From Phaeoceros laevis (taxonomy: Eukaryota; Anthocerotophyta; Anthocerotopsida; Notothyladales): DNA of 64,000 nucleotides. The notes beneath the pieces were generated by a model. It was not told the origin of the DNA and did not search any database. It worked only from the letters and a program-made list of their open reading frames with translations. Positions 9,324-20,100 of this stretch are shown one piece after another. The translations under genes and the position numbers were made by a program. The stretch spans positions 26,168 through 90,167 of the forward strand of contig JBNGIQ010009363.1 in assembly GCA_049999765.1 (NCBI GenBank), given 5' to 3'. Position 1 is the stretch's first letter; each line of letters starts with the position of its first letter.

Positions 9324-10539
9324 AAAAACCTTGCGTGCACCTTCCAGCTCACCACATTTTGCATACCCAGCTATTAGGCATTCCGTGTCACCACATCCTT
9401 TGTGGCCATGCTGTCAAAACCTGGCGTGCATCTTTCAATTCGACACATTTTGCATACATGTCAACCAGGCAGGTGCCAACAAACAAGTCAGTAGAATTGC
9501 CACTGTGCAACACATCAGAGTGCACAAACAAGTCAGTAGAATTGCCACTGTGCAACACATTAGAGTGCACTTTTCTGCCAAATTCCAAGTCGGTGGCAAA
9601 TGCACAAGCTTGAAGGGCAGCTACAAAGACGTAATCATTGGCCGTCACTCCTGACCTACGCATCTCCCGGTAGAGTCTTTCGGTTTTCCGTGCTTAGCAT
9701 GTGCAGAGATTATGGAAAACCACATGAAGACATTCGGTTTCCCTACCCTGTTGAACACATCCATGGCCTCCTGCAGCCTACCTCCATATGCATACATGCG
9801 CAAGAGATGGTTCCCAAAAATGCGTTGGATCGTACCCAAGCTTGATAGTGAGATCATCAAGTCGTCGCCCCAACACCAGATTTTTGTCAGCCCCGCATAT
9901 TTGAATGACTCTGTGCAGTAGAGAGGAGGACACACGAGATTGTTTCTCCGCCAAGACGGTCAAAGCGTCCACTGCTGGACTTAGCTGCCCATTCTCACAA
10001 AGTTGTTCGATTACAGCCTGAGCCGTTCCGTGCCCTTGGCACTCTGGCACCGTCGGAGCTTCAGCATTATGAGGCAACAAGGGGTTGGATGTAGGCTGAG
10101 CAGCCCGTCCAACCTGCTTGTCCAAGGCAGCCAGCTCCGCATCCACCCATGGCCAGTCAGGCTTGTAGAAGTTGTTCAGCCATACGGGCTCCTTGAACCG
10201 GACTCCTTGTGCCTGAAGTCGGGACAGCTCCCCTCCAGCTCCAGGGTGTGGGTCTGCCTCCCAGCTGTTGGCATCCAAAACCGCTGATGTTGCAACCCGT
10301 TTGTGGTGCCAAATTGTAGGTGGAGCATTGCAGGGTTTTTCAACAGTAGGCGTCCAGCGGGCATGCCCACGTTTTTCAGCTATTTGGCATCCAAGAATAT
10401 TGATGCTGCATTGCGTTAGTGGTGCGCGCCATTGCAGGTGGAGCAAGAACGATAACCTCCACCGCTGCTGTCGCTCTTGATTTTCCCACTGCTCGGCTTC
10501 CAGGAAAAACACATTAATAGAAGCGGTGCCACATTCCAA
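9303..10539 (-). pseudogene. PPR gene remnant, minus strand
   Basis: Reading from 10539 down, an N-terminal part of about 250 codons contains Trp-rich WLNNFYKPDWPWVDAEL and, after it, PPR-like helices (AVIEQLCENGQLSPAVDAL; SSLLHRVIQICGADKN). A frame change near 9800-9840 leads to a clear PPR segment, NHLLRMYAYGGRLQEAMDVF followed by KPNVFMWFSIISAHAKHG. A further change leads to SGVTANDYVFVAALQACA, then GRKVHSNVLHSG and GTCLVDMYAKCVELKDARQV. The repeat order is that of PLS-type plant PPR proteins that bind organellar RNA. At least two frame breaks make it a pseudogene unless unrecognised introns restore the frame. A 45-bp in-frame duplication lies inside it (9481-9570). Confidence 0.65.
9481..9570. 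repeat. 45-bp tandem duplication
   Basis: 9481-9525 and 9526-9570 differ at a single base (CATCAG versus CATTAG). The unit is 15 codons on the minus strand, duplicating the peptide around VLHSGNSTDLFV. Confidence 0.95.
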
Positions 10540-10986
10540 ACACCCCGGCCGGTTACCGTGGGTGCCAGGTTTGAGAAGCTTGCCATGTTTCTCATCCAGG
10601 GTGCCAGGTTTGAGGTGGCTGGCCAGGTTTTACATTGGTGCACTTGAGGATGGAGCTCTGCTGGCCAGATTTCAACTAGCAATGGACGGACACTAATCGT
10701 GTGTGCTTGTTGGTGACTATTTTTTCAGCATGTGAGGAGCGCGGCAGCTGGTGTGGTCGCGGCATACGGCGGGAGGCTTGCAGGGTTTTCAGCATTCATG
10801 GCGGATCAAGATCATGGCGTGCTGGTGTGTTGGCAGCCGGGAGGACGTAGCTATGGTGTTGCAGGTACCCCAGGGCGAACGCAAGAAGGCATGTGCCTGC
10901 GCGTTCCAGGCGTTGGCCGGATTTCGGAATCTCAAGCACCGGTTGTCCGGTGCGAAAATGTCCCTTTTTTTTCGTGAATTCACGCG

Positions 10987-11086
10987 NNNNNNNNNNNNNN
11001 NNNNNNNNNNNNNNNNNNNNNNNNNNNNNNNNNNNNNNNNNNNNNNNNNNNNNNNNNNNNNNNNNNNNNNNNNNNNNNNNNNNNNN
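10987..11086. other. assembly gap (100 N)
   Basis: This is a run of exactly 100 N, the conventional placeholder for a gap of unknown size. Confidence 0.99.
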
Positions 11087-11234
11087 ACGCTTCTGACTGG
11101 ACCAAGTACAAGAAAGGTTTTGCCAAGCTTGATCACAATGAGGCAACAGGCACTTTGAGTCTCCTCAATGCTTCCATCGAAAAAGCAGAAAATGAAGACG
11201 GCTATGGTGATGAGCTCATATAAAAGCTTTATGA

Positions 11235-14200
11235 ATGCAAGGGCTACGCAGAGGACAGAGTAAAGGCTACAGCTGCACATGCAAAGGAAAAAAGGCAAAG
11301 CAAGGAAAAAGCACCTGCAAAGGAAAAAGACAAAGCAAGGAAAAAAGCAATGAGCAAGGAGCAAGTAGCAAGGCAATAGGAAAAAGGAAAAGGTGGGTAG
11401 TCGTTTTAGAAGAGAGTGAAAAAATGGACCTGGCAGGAATGCAACATGGAGGAAGCAGTAGAGTGAATAAACGAAAAGTCATGACAGATCAGGACATGGA
11501 AGACCACGTATTCAGTGGAGCGGTTAGTCAACATGTGACAATAGATGCAGACCGCCTTCATAGCATGAATTTTGTCGACTCCACAACAGTGAGGGCAAGA
11601 AAGTCTTTGCTGAAGAAGAAGTGCTGTGAGAGGACCCACACACTTCATGTGCAAGACTTCTATCCAGCTAGAGATTTGAAGGGCCTCCCAAAAGCCTCCA
11701 TAAGGAGACTTGATATGCCTTTTGTGAACAGGCTTATGAGAAAAATGAAGAGAGAATATGTGGATGCAAGGGTGCTACCTTTGGTGGTTATGATAGACCC
11801 TAAGCAATGCGCAAGTGTTGATGACTTTGATGAGGAAAATGTGCCAAGGGGCAGGTACAAATATTGCGTGCTTGGGGGTAACCACACGTATGAGGCACGT
11901 AGAATGCTATTCGGTTTTCTTCCGGATAGGGATGATTTTTGCAAGATGCATGCTTTCATCTATGCAGGCCTTGACTTAGAGGAAATCCGAGTACTCTCCA
12001 TTGACCACAACCTGATTGCAGGAGAAAGGAAGAAGTTCTCATTTGTAGAGAGGGTGAGATACATCAGGGATGAGATAGATATTAGGAATCGAGAGGGCAA
12101 GGATCTCATTCCACAGTGGAAAAACGACATCTACAAGAGGCTTGGTATAGGTGGATTTGACGACTCGGATGAGAAAACAACTGAAAAGAAGAAGGAAGAC
12201 GTTGGGAAAAAAAAGGAAAGAAAAGACAAAAAACAGCAGGCAAGGGATAAAATGACACTTGAATATTGCCTTGCAAGGTTAATAGATAAAGTCTAGGAAC
12301 TTGTGGACGACATCTTCGAGATGTGGGAGAGAGGACAATTACCTGAACAAAAAGCAGGTGCAAAGAACAGACGGAAGAAACCAGGTGATGAGAAACCAAT
12401 CTCAACTGCTGTATGGAAAACCTTTCAGGGTATTGATAGTCGAACACCTACGGTGGAGGCAACCCTTATCAGAGCATGCGAAGGGGTACTTTCAAATGAT
12501 TTCATGAGTTTGAAAGAAATGGCAAAACATATGGAAGCCACAAAGAAGTTGATGCTTGTTCAATATGCAATGGTAAAAAGCTTGGAATGCAAGGACTTTG
12601 CGCAAGTTAGAGAAAGGTACCCAACTCATTCTACGGACGAAAAGCTTGTGGAGTTTCAGGCTTCGTTTGCCAGATTTGTAAGTGTTCTTTTTTCTTGCAA
12701 ACTTTGCATTGTTTTCTTGTGTGCCGGACGTCCGGCATGTGGTATCTTGATTTTTCAATGACATATGTGTGTTCCACATATGCAAAAAAAAACAGATATT
12801 GATAAGAAGCCTCAAAGCCTCCCACCAGCCTAAAAGGCGCATATTACAAGAGCCCAGAGATGGTTAAGGTGCTTGGATGACCAAAGAGCGCTAGGAGAGG
12901 AAGGAATTGGGGACTTGCCTGTTTTTAGAGAACAGTAGTGGGTATGCGTCCCCAAAGAAGAATTCGTTAACTATCAGGTTCTCATGGCAGACGCTCTGGG
13001 TATGAGCACGACTTTGAGAAAGTGAGAGTTCACACTCCTTATTGCAGACCTTCCTCGAGGGATTTCCAGCAACAATGCATATGACGTAAGGTTCAAGAAA
13101 AAAGACTTTGAAGAAATGTTGACAGGGTTTGAACACATCACTAGTGTGAATACATGGAGAATGATATTTTTCCACGGGTCGACGACATTGAAATGATAAG
13201 GGGAGTGCTTAAAGCTCGCTGCTCAAGAGGTGTAGACAGTTGCATTTGGAATAAGATGAATGTGGTGCCACAGTCGAAGACCAGGTTTTATGATGCTGCA
13301 GAATACATCACCATAGGACATGGAGCGGTGAAGGACCGCCAAGAGGATGAGGTGGAAACTTTTGCGAACACATTTGGGAATCCTGATCTTCAAGATGGCA
13401 TGACTAATGTCTTCAACGAGTATGCTGTGTACTCAAAGGCTGTGTACCATTCATTGGATGGTAAGGTGGTAAGCCTTTACCAAAAACCCATGAAGCTCAT
13501 GCGAAAGTTGGTAAGGCTCTTCTCCGAGGAAGGAGAATGGGTTTTGGATGCATGTTGTGGAAGTGGGTCCACAATAGTTTCTGCACTGAAAGAAAAGAGA
13601 AATTGTGTTGCATTTGACTCTGACCCCAGGTGCATGGAGTTTGTAAAGTCAAGGATAGTTAGCCTTGACAGTTTTGCTGACGAAAAGCAAGAGTTGGGCA
13701 ACAACAAGGCGTACAAACAAGGCATCCACAGAGAATATGTGGATTCCACAAGAATGCTTGAAGGGTGTAAAACCTTGATAAACCCGAAATGGGTATATCA
13801 TGGGGCAGCAACCATTCCACCACCCCCTACATCAGCTCCTCAATCACCCGTGCCGTCCACCTCTCTCACCCCGTCAACCCCTCGCACGCCAAGAGATGCA
13901 AGACAACAATCTCCACCTGAACCACCTCCACCAAAGTCTGCACCAAAGTCTTCTAGGAAAAACAAGGACAGGTTGGTAGTAGAAAAAGACAAGGACAGGT
14001 TGGTGGAAAAAGCCAATGACAGTTTGGTGGTGGAAAAAGAGAATGAGAGGGAGGTGCGCAGGAGACAACGTGAAATTGAAAAGAAAGCTTCTTTGCAAAC
14101 ATGGCAAGCAGAATTGCAATCTGAGGCTGTGGCTGAGGCAGAGGGTACCGGATGTCCGGCGGAGGATGGCGCACCACCTGGAGAGTCTGAGGGTTTTGGC

Positions 14201-14296
14201 CACTTCAGCCTCATTAGCAAATGGCAGGAGTTCATGGGGCAATCTATGGAGGAAGAGACTGAGGCCATATGCAGCATCCGTGGGAGCAGTAGCTGA
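11235..14296 (+). pseudogene. ParB-like plus N4/N6-type DNA methyltransferase gene, disrupted
   Basis: The first open part (11235-12293) has a Lys-rich N-terminus. It then has a ParB/Srx-like module at about residues 160-285: MPFVNRLMRKMKREYVDARV, then LPLVVMIDPKQ, then YKYCVLGGNHTYEARRML, which fits the GGNHR-type ParB motif, then VLSIDHN. A TAG at 12294-12296 interrupts an otherwise continuous frame that runs to a GTAAGT at 12679. After a likely intron, a decayed stretch (stops at 12936 and 13023) holds TLLIADLPRGI (the DLPRG codons at 13047-13061), in the position of methyltransferase motif IV (normally DPPY-like). A missing base near 13191 shifts into frame 13154-14296. That frame has SCIWNKMNVVPQSKTRFYDA, LYQKPMKLMRKLV and the AdoMet-binding motif I WVLDACCGSGSTIVSAL, then VAFDSD, the order seen in family PF01555. 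The C-terminus is Pro-rich with charged repeats. In phages and bacterial mobile DNA, ParB-methyltransferase proteins bind and methylate adenine or cytosine. Here the copy looks inactive. Confidence 0.65.
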
Positions 14297-14349
14297 TGAA
14301 AAAGCTACAAAAATGAATGAGGAACTACATCAAGATGCGCAGCATCTAA

Positions 14350-15630
14350 CATAGCAGGATATTAGAGTTGTTAGAAGTGAGGGTAGTGCAATTAATAGCC
14401 TCTTTTTCGCACTTTGAAGTGGAATGCATGATTCCAGCGGTGGCGGTGGATTAGTGCACTGTTTTTTGCTGTTTTTTGCGTACAATGAACTGAAATTGAT
14501 GTAAATAGACCTTTTTTGAAAAAAATGTCCTCCTGTCCGGTACATTTTCACCAAACGGGTACGGGGTTGTCCCGTACCCGATCAATCAGAGACCTTGTTA
14601 TGCCTAAATTGGTTAAGGAAAGAGAGTGGCGACAGATGGTGGAGCTGGAACGTAGATCCCTAAAAGCCAGCAGCAATGCCTTGCTGATGCCAGGAGGGAA
14701 AATCCAAATGCTAAACCCCCAAACTGCCTAGGGGCTGACGGGAGGAGTAAGTTTAAGGACAAATTTCTTAAGAACAAGGTTTCCCATAATCGGGTATATT
14801 CTCCACTAAACGGTTACTATTTAAATAAAGTGGTGGCAAATTCGCGTCTGCCCAAAAAAAAGTGCATATTTTACGTTCAAGTATGAATGATGGACCTTTT
14901 GTGGTTTTTTGCCACATAAATGTATATTTCGGTCCACCTGTCCACCGGTCCGCCGGTCACACTCCCTACAATTAGGTCCCTCAGGCCACTATCCTCTCGA
15001 CCCCGGCGTGTTGGGAAAACGGTCACCTAAGCGTGCCATGACCCTGAGACACTCCATGTGTAAAAGTGTCGACTTTAAAAGGCAACAAAAAACCCTAATC
15101 GGGCACTCCGTTCTGACCATCAGCAGTCTAGCGTGAACTGTGACATATGACCTGCCAACTTTCTGGAGCAACGAGCGCCTCTTGGAAGACTTTTTCAGCT
15201 CCCAAAAGGCAATGCAAGTCAGGACAGCAAGTCAGGACAGCTAGCAGCAAAAGGATGACAAAGTTGTCATCAAGGAGAGCGACACCACCAACAATCAGCA
15301 TCGCAGCACTCCGTTCTGCAGGCGGGGCGTAGCGTAAGCTAAGAAGTTTGGACGTGTTTCCGACGCAATTCAAGTTCAAGACAACGTGAATGCAGTTCAA
15401 GTGGGGGTGACGAAATATTTTTTCCCTATGCTAGCTTGCTTCACCCTAATAAGTTATTTAGGTCATATAAGTTACAGATATCGACGGGCATGAATCGTGC
15501 CCTAAAGAACGGTCATGCACCAACGGTTACACCTTTCGGTTGTACCCCTTCACGAGATACCCGACCTTAAGAGTGCACACACACAATGCTTAATTTAATT
15601 CATTCTACGCTTTCTTGCTCCTGCTAGAGC
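14350..15630. other. no supported gene
   Basis: This is AT- and homopolymer-rich sequence with only short frames. A half copy of the dispersed palindrome lies at about 14534-14543. I see no RNA gene or coding exon. Confidence 0.4.
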
Positions 15631-15636
15631 TCTCTA

Positions 15637-15880
15637 TCGATTGTACGTATTATCCAGCTGTGGACCGGTCGTATGGCCATCATTTGGGCGTATTTCTGCC
15701 GCTTCAACATCCCAGGTTCGCCGTTCTACCGCAAGTGTGGCATGGTAGAAGAGACCAGGGCCCACATCTTGGGCCAATGCCTCGCCACACACTTAGTGTG
15801 ACTTCGTATCTTTCAAGGGTCATTCCCCATTCTTCATGGACTGCTCAATGATCCTCATCTCCAGCAAAAAGTTCTCTCTT
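15637..15880 (+). pseudogene. retroelement C-terminal zinc-binding fragment
   Basis: A plus-strand frame reads QLWTGRMAIIWAYFCRFNI, then FYRKCGMVEETRAHILGQC. The C..-EET..HIL..C arrangement is typical of the cysteine-rich tail of non-LTR reverse transcriptase polyproteins. It is an isolated piece with no catalytic domain nearby. Confidence 0.4.
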
Positions 15881-16207
15881 ATTTCCTTTGCATTGGTGAC
15901 TATATTTTATAGTTTACACCTTAACGTCCCCTAGCGGTCTAGCTGTAGTTTTTTAGTTTCTTTGCGTCTTGTTTCTTCTCACACTTTTTAGTGTATTGTA
16001 AGGTTTGGCGCCATAGCCTACCCGAACAATGGAGTTCGGCAGATCATTAACACACGCGCGCGACCTGGCATGTACGGCCTACCTCCACCCATGCTCCTGT
16101 CATCCTTGCATACCATGGTGTGGAATGGCCTAATCCTTTCGCCCTTTTGCTCTCCATGATACGTATGCCCATGCCATATGCGTACAATACTCTTTCCCAT
16201 TCATACG

Positions 16208-16249
16208 CCCAGCATGCCCATGGCGCGCGGTGGCCATGGGCATGCTGGG
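16208..16249. repeat. perfect 17-bp stem with 8-nt loop
   Basis: The arm CCCAGCATGCCCATGGC (16208-16224) is the exact reverse complement of 16233-16249, with loop GCGCGGTG. It is intergenic, about 0.9 kb upstream of the importin gene. Confidence 0.9.
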
Positions 16250-16370
16250 AATAGGCATTATAGTAAATAGACGCAGATGTCACTTGGTCTAGCAAGCGGA
16301 CTCTTGCGGCGTGACCGCGTGACCGAGATAGGTACTCCGCGGTCAAGCTCCCCGGGTTTTAGATCAGTGA

Positions 16371-16502
<132 letters not shown>

Positions 16503-17174
16503 TAGCATTTCTAATAGGCGTGAGAGTTGCGTTGACAGCAAAATTTGCATCTCCAAACTTTACAGGATTCTATATACGATATCAATTTTTTGTAAGGGCC
16601 AAGCCGCCGGCCAGAGGTGGGGTTTGCGGGGAGGGCGCCATCCCGCCATGGGAGTGGAGCGCGTACCCACCGTATCTAAGAGGAGGCTTGTAGAGGTGGG
16701 GCGAAAGGGTTACTCCGATCGTCGCCATGCCATTGGGTAGAGATGCCAAGTGCATTGCCGGAGCTGGGCCCCACTTGCCAGGTCGCCCGTGTGTATTGAT
16801 GATCTGCCGAAATCCATTGATCGGCCATAGCCTATGACGGCATACTCCAAATGAATAATAATAATATAAAAATCGATATCGGGCTTACGTTAATGTAACG
16901 CCCGGGATGACCAAAACACTCCACGTCACACCCTCTTCTGCACTTTGGGGTCGCGTCTGTGTGATACCGGCCCTTAGGGCTTGCACAGGCCGCCGTGCGG
17001 GAGTGAGCGCCGTATAGGCTATGAATCTGATGTGAAGGGTAACGTGCCGTCGTTTGATGTCATGAAGGTTTCGTGCATATAGGGTGTAGCTGTTGAACCT
17101 ACGCCATTTCCCCGCACACTGCCAGCCAGCGAGGGAGGATGTTAGGCGGAGTCCACCAAGAGGGTATGGACATC

Positions 17175-20100
17175 ATGGCGGTACTCGGAGGAAGTTCCGA
17201 GCCCTTCGAGTTGCTAATTGGTCAGTTGATGACCTCTAGTAATGAACAGCGTGGACAAGCCGAGCGTCTCTTCAATCAGTGCAAAGCCCGGCACCCCGAC
17301 CTGCTAGTGTCGAAGCTAGTGTCAACGCTTCGTGTTTCACCTCATGTGGAAGTTCGCGCGCTGAGCACTGTGCTACTGAGGAAGCTCATTACCAAGGATG
17401 ATGTCAGTCTCTGGCCGCAGTTAAGTTTGGCCACTCAGGGCACGGTAAGGTCGCAGCTTCTCTTTTCCGTCGGGCAGGAGCTCGACAAAAGTATCGTGAA
17501 GAAGCTCTGCGACACGGTAGCTGAGCTTGCCGCTTCTATCCTGGATGAAGGGCAGTGGCCGGAATTATTACCTTTTATGTTTCAGTGTGTGAGCTCAGAT
17601 ACCGAGCGTCTCCAGGAAAGTGCCCTGTTTATGTTCGCTCAGCTTGCGCAGTATGTTTGTCCGCAACTATGTTCCCACCTATCCACCTTGCATTCTGTAT
17701 TGCGGGATTGTCTGGCCTCATCTACGTCCAGTGAGGTTCGTATAGCTGCGCTGCGAGCCACAACTAATTGTGTTCAGACGCTACAGAATGCGGATGATCG
17801 CGAGCGTTTTCAGGACCTTTTACCGGGAATGATGCAAACACTATCATTGGCACTTAGCAATAACGAGGAGTCGATCGCCCAAGATGCTCTAGAAATGTTT
17901 ATCGAGGTTGCTGGTACTGAGCCGGGTTTCCTTCGTCGACAGCTTGTAAATGTTGTCTCCAGTATGTTGCAGATTGCTGAAGCGGATCAGCTCGAAGAAG
18001 GCACACGCCATTTAGCTGTGGAGTTCCTTATTACTCTAGCCGAGGCCAGAGAGCGTGCTCCTGGAATGATGCGGAAGCTGCCCCAGTTCATAGTTAGGCT
18101 CTTCGCCGCATTATTGAAAATGCTGTTAGACATTGAAGATGACCGAGCGTGGCACACCGCAGACACTGACGATGAAGACGCAGGATATTCTAGCAATTAT
18201 GAAGTCGCGCAGGAGTGCCTCGATCGCCTATCAATTTCTCTTGGCGGCAACGCCGTCTTACCGGTGGCATCACAGTTGCTTGCCCCCTACATTCATGATA
18301 CGGAGTGGACAAAGCGGCATGCTGCTCTCATAAGCCTTGCTCAAATTGCTGAAGGCTGTGCAAAGGTGCGTTTTTGTTGTTTACAGCCTTGTTGCGAGGG
18401 AAAAATCCAGAATGGCTTGGTTTGGCGACAGGGAACACTTGCGTGCCTTGTAGGCGCTTGTGACTAAGTATATAGAAACCTCGCTTGTTGCAAGTGTGCA
18501 TTCCCTGCAAGTTATGGTGTTGGGATATGTTACTTAAACATCAACAAGATGATGTAGCATGCAGATATGAAGTATGTTGTGAGTTGGTTGGTGGCCTTAT
18601 TACGATGGTCTGGGGTGATTTCAACCTCCAGGTGATGGTCAAGAGTCTTGAACCTGTGTTGACTATGGTTCTCTCATCCTTTCAAGATCCCCATCCTCGT
18701 GTGCGATGGGCTGCGATTAATGCTGTAGGTCAGCTGTCCACTGATCTTGGCCCAGAACTTCAGGAGGGGTATCATCAGCATGTGCTTCCAGCCCTTATTG
18801 CGACAATGGATGACTTTCAAAACCCAAGAGTACAGGTCAGGTTTCTGGTCTGGACTGTTTGTATGAGCTATTGGTACTTGTCCTAGCTTGAACTGACACA
18901 AGGGTATCTGTGCTTTCTGGTTCTGCAAGCTAATTTGATAGGGTACAGTGTTAACTGATGGGGTCTCTGTCACTGCCTGTTATGCATGTGCCACGAGGAT
19001 GTTAGATATGGAGAACTCACTCTGATCTGGCAGGCACATGCAGCAGCTGCTATACTCAACTTTAGTGAGAACTGCGCTTCTGAAACATTAGCATCGTACC
19101 TTGATAGTATCATCAGCAAGCTCCTTGTGCTTCTTCAGGTAGGCATGTTTATGATTTTATTCTTCAGGTAGGTATGTTTATGACAGTATTTAAGTTGTAC
19201 AATGGCTTGCTCAGAAGTAGCATGTTCAAATTTTGCGTGAAATGGTGTTGAACTGTCTGTTCTAACAACTTGAGAGGTGCTGTTTTCAGAATGGGAAGAG
19301 AATGGTGCAGGAAGGGGCTTTAACAGCTTTAGCGTCAGTTGCAGACTCATCTCAGGTAAACTCAATTACGCTGCATGATTTGCTTGCTTATGGATTACAA
19401 CTGTGGTCATTGCCTTGTCATTGTCTTGTCAGAGATTGTTCTGTGTCTCTCGCAGGGTCATTTCGAGAAATACTATGACATTGTCATGCCATTTCTGAAA
19501 GCTATTCTCCTAAACGCCAATGACAAGTCCAGCAGAGTTCTACGAGCCAAGTCTATGGAGTGCATCAGTCTTGTTGGCATGGCTGTTGGCAAAGACAAGT
19601 TTAGAGCTGATGCCAAGCAAGTAATGTGATGTTTCTCAGTTCTTTCCATTTACAGTACTCAATTCTAACTTTCTGTTGGGAGCATCCAGCTGCATCAATA
19701 TTAGATCTGTTCTGAACCTTTGCAGGTTATGGAGGTGCTCATCAACATTCAAGGGTTGCAAATGGAGGATGATGATCCCACTATTAGCTACATGCTTCAG
19801 GTTTTAAGTGATGCAGATCTTGCATTAGTGCTTGCTCCCATGTAGAGATGATTTCGATTTTGATGCACTGTTCTGGTTTGTTTAGGCATGGGCCCGGCTG
19901 TGTAAGTGCCTAGGACATGAGTTTCTGCCCTACATGGGTGTTGTAATGCCGCCACTCCTCCGGTCAGCCCAACTGAAACCTGATGTTACAATTATGGATG
20001 CAAACTCGGACGAAGATGGAAATGAGTCTGATGGAAGGTACTAGAATCTGGTGAATTGGCTAATATAACCTGAAAAACGTTTTGGGACATTGTTAACAAC

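Larger units (their letters stand above)
2570..14159. repeat. dispersed hyphenated palindrome CCGGACATCCGG and variants
   Basis: Two 5-nt arms (CCGGA/TCCGG) flank a 2-nt centre, often widened to GTACCGGA-CA-TCCGGTAC. Full or nearly full copies are at 2570-2581, 2944-2955, 2998-3009, 3046-3057, 3106-3117 (degenerate), 3133-3144, 8173-8184, 8214-8225, 8259-8270, 8342-8353, 10939-10950, 12724-12735 and 14148-14159. Partial copies are at about 14534-14543 and 21769-21779. They occur in both coding-like and intron-like DNA. In reading frames they give PDVR or PDIR peptides. Confidence 0.75.

Noticed and set aside
10416-10980. Plus and minus frames beside the first gap as a gene
   Set aside because: No motif, no consistent frame and composition-driven residues; GGGTGCCAGGTTTGAG occurs twice, which points to repeat DNA.
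12294-12296. Possible reassignment of TAG as a sense codon, because many element ORFs are interrupted only by TAG
   Set aside because: The host UBP and ALIX genes both end naturally at TAG, and the element ORFs also carry TGA, TAA and frameshifts. Decay explains the stops.
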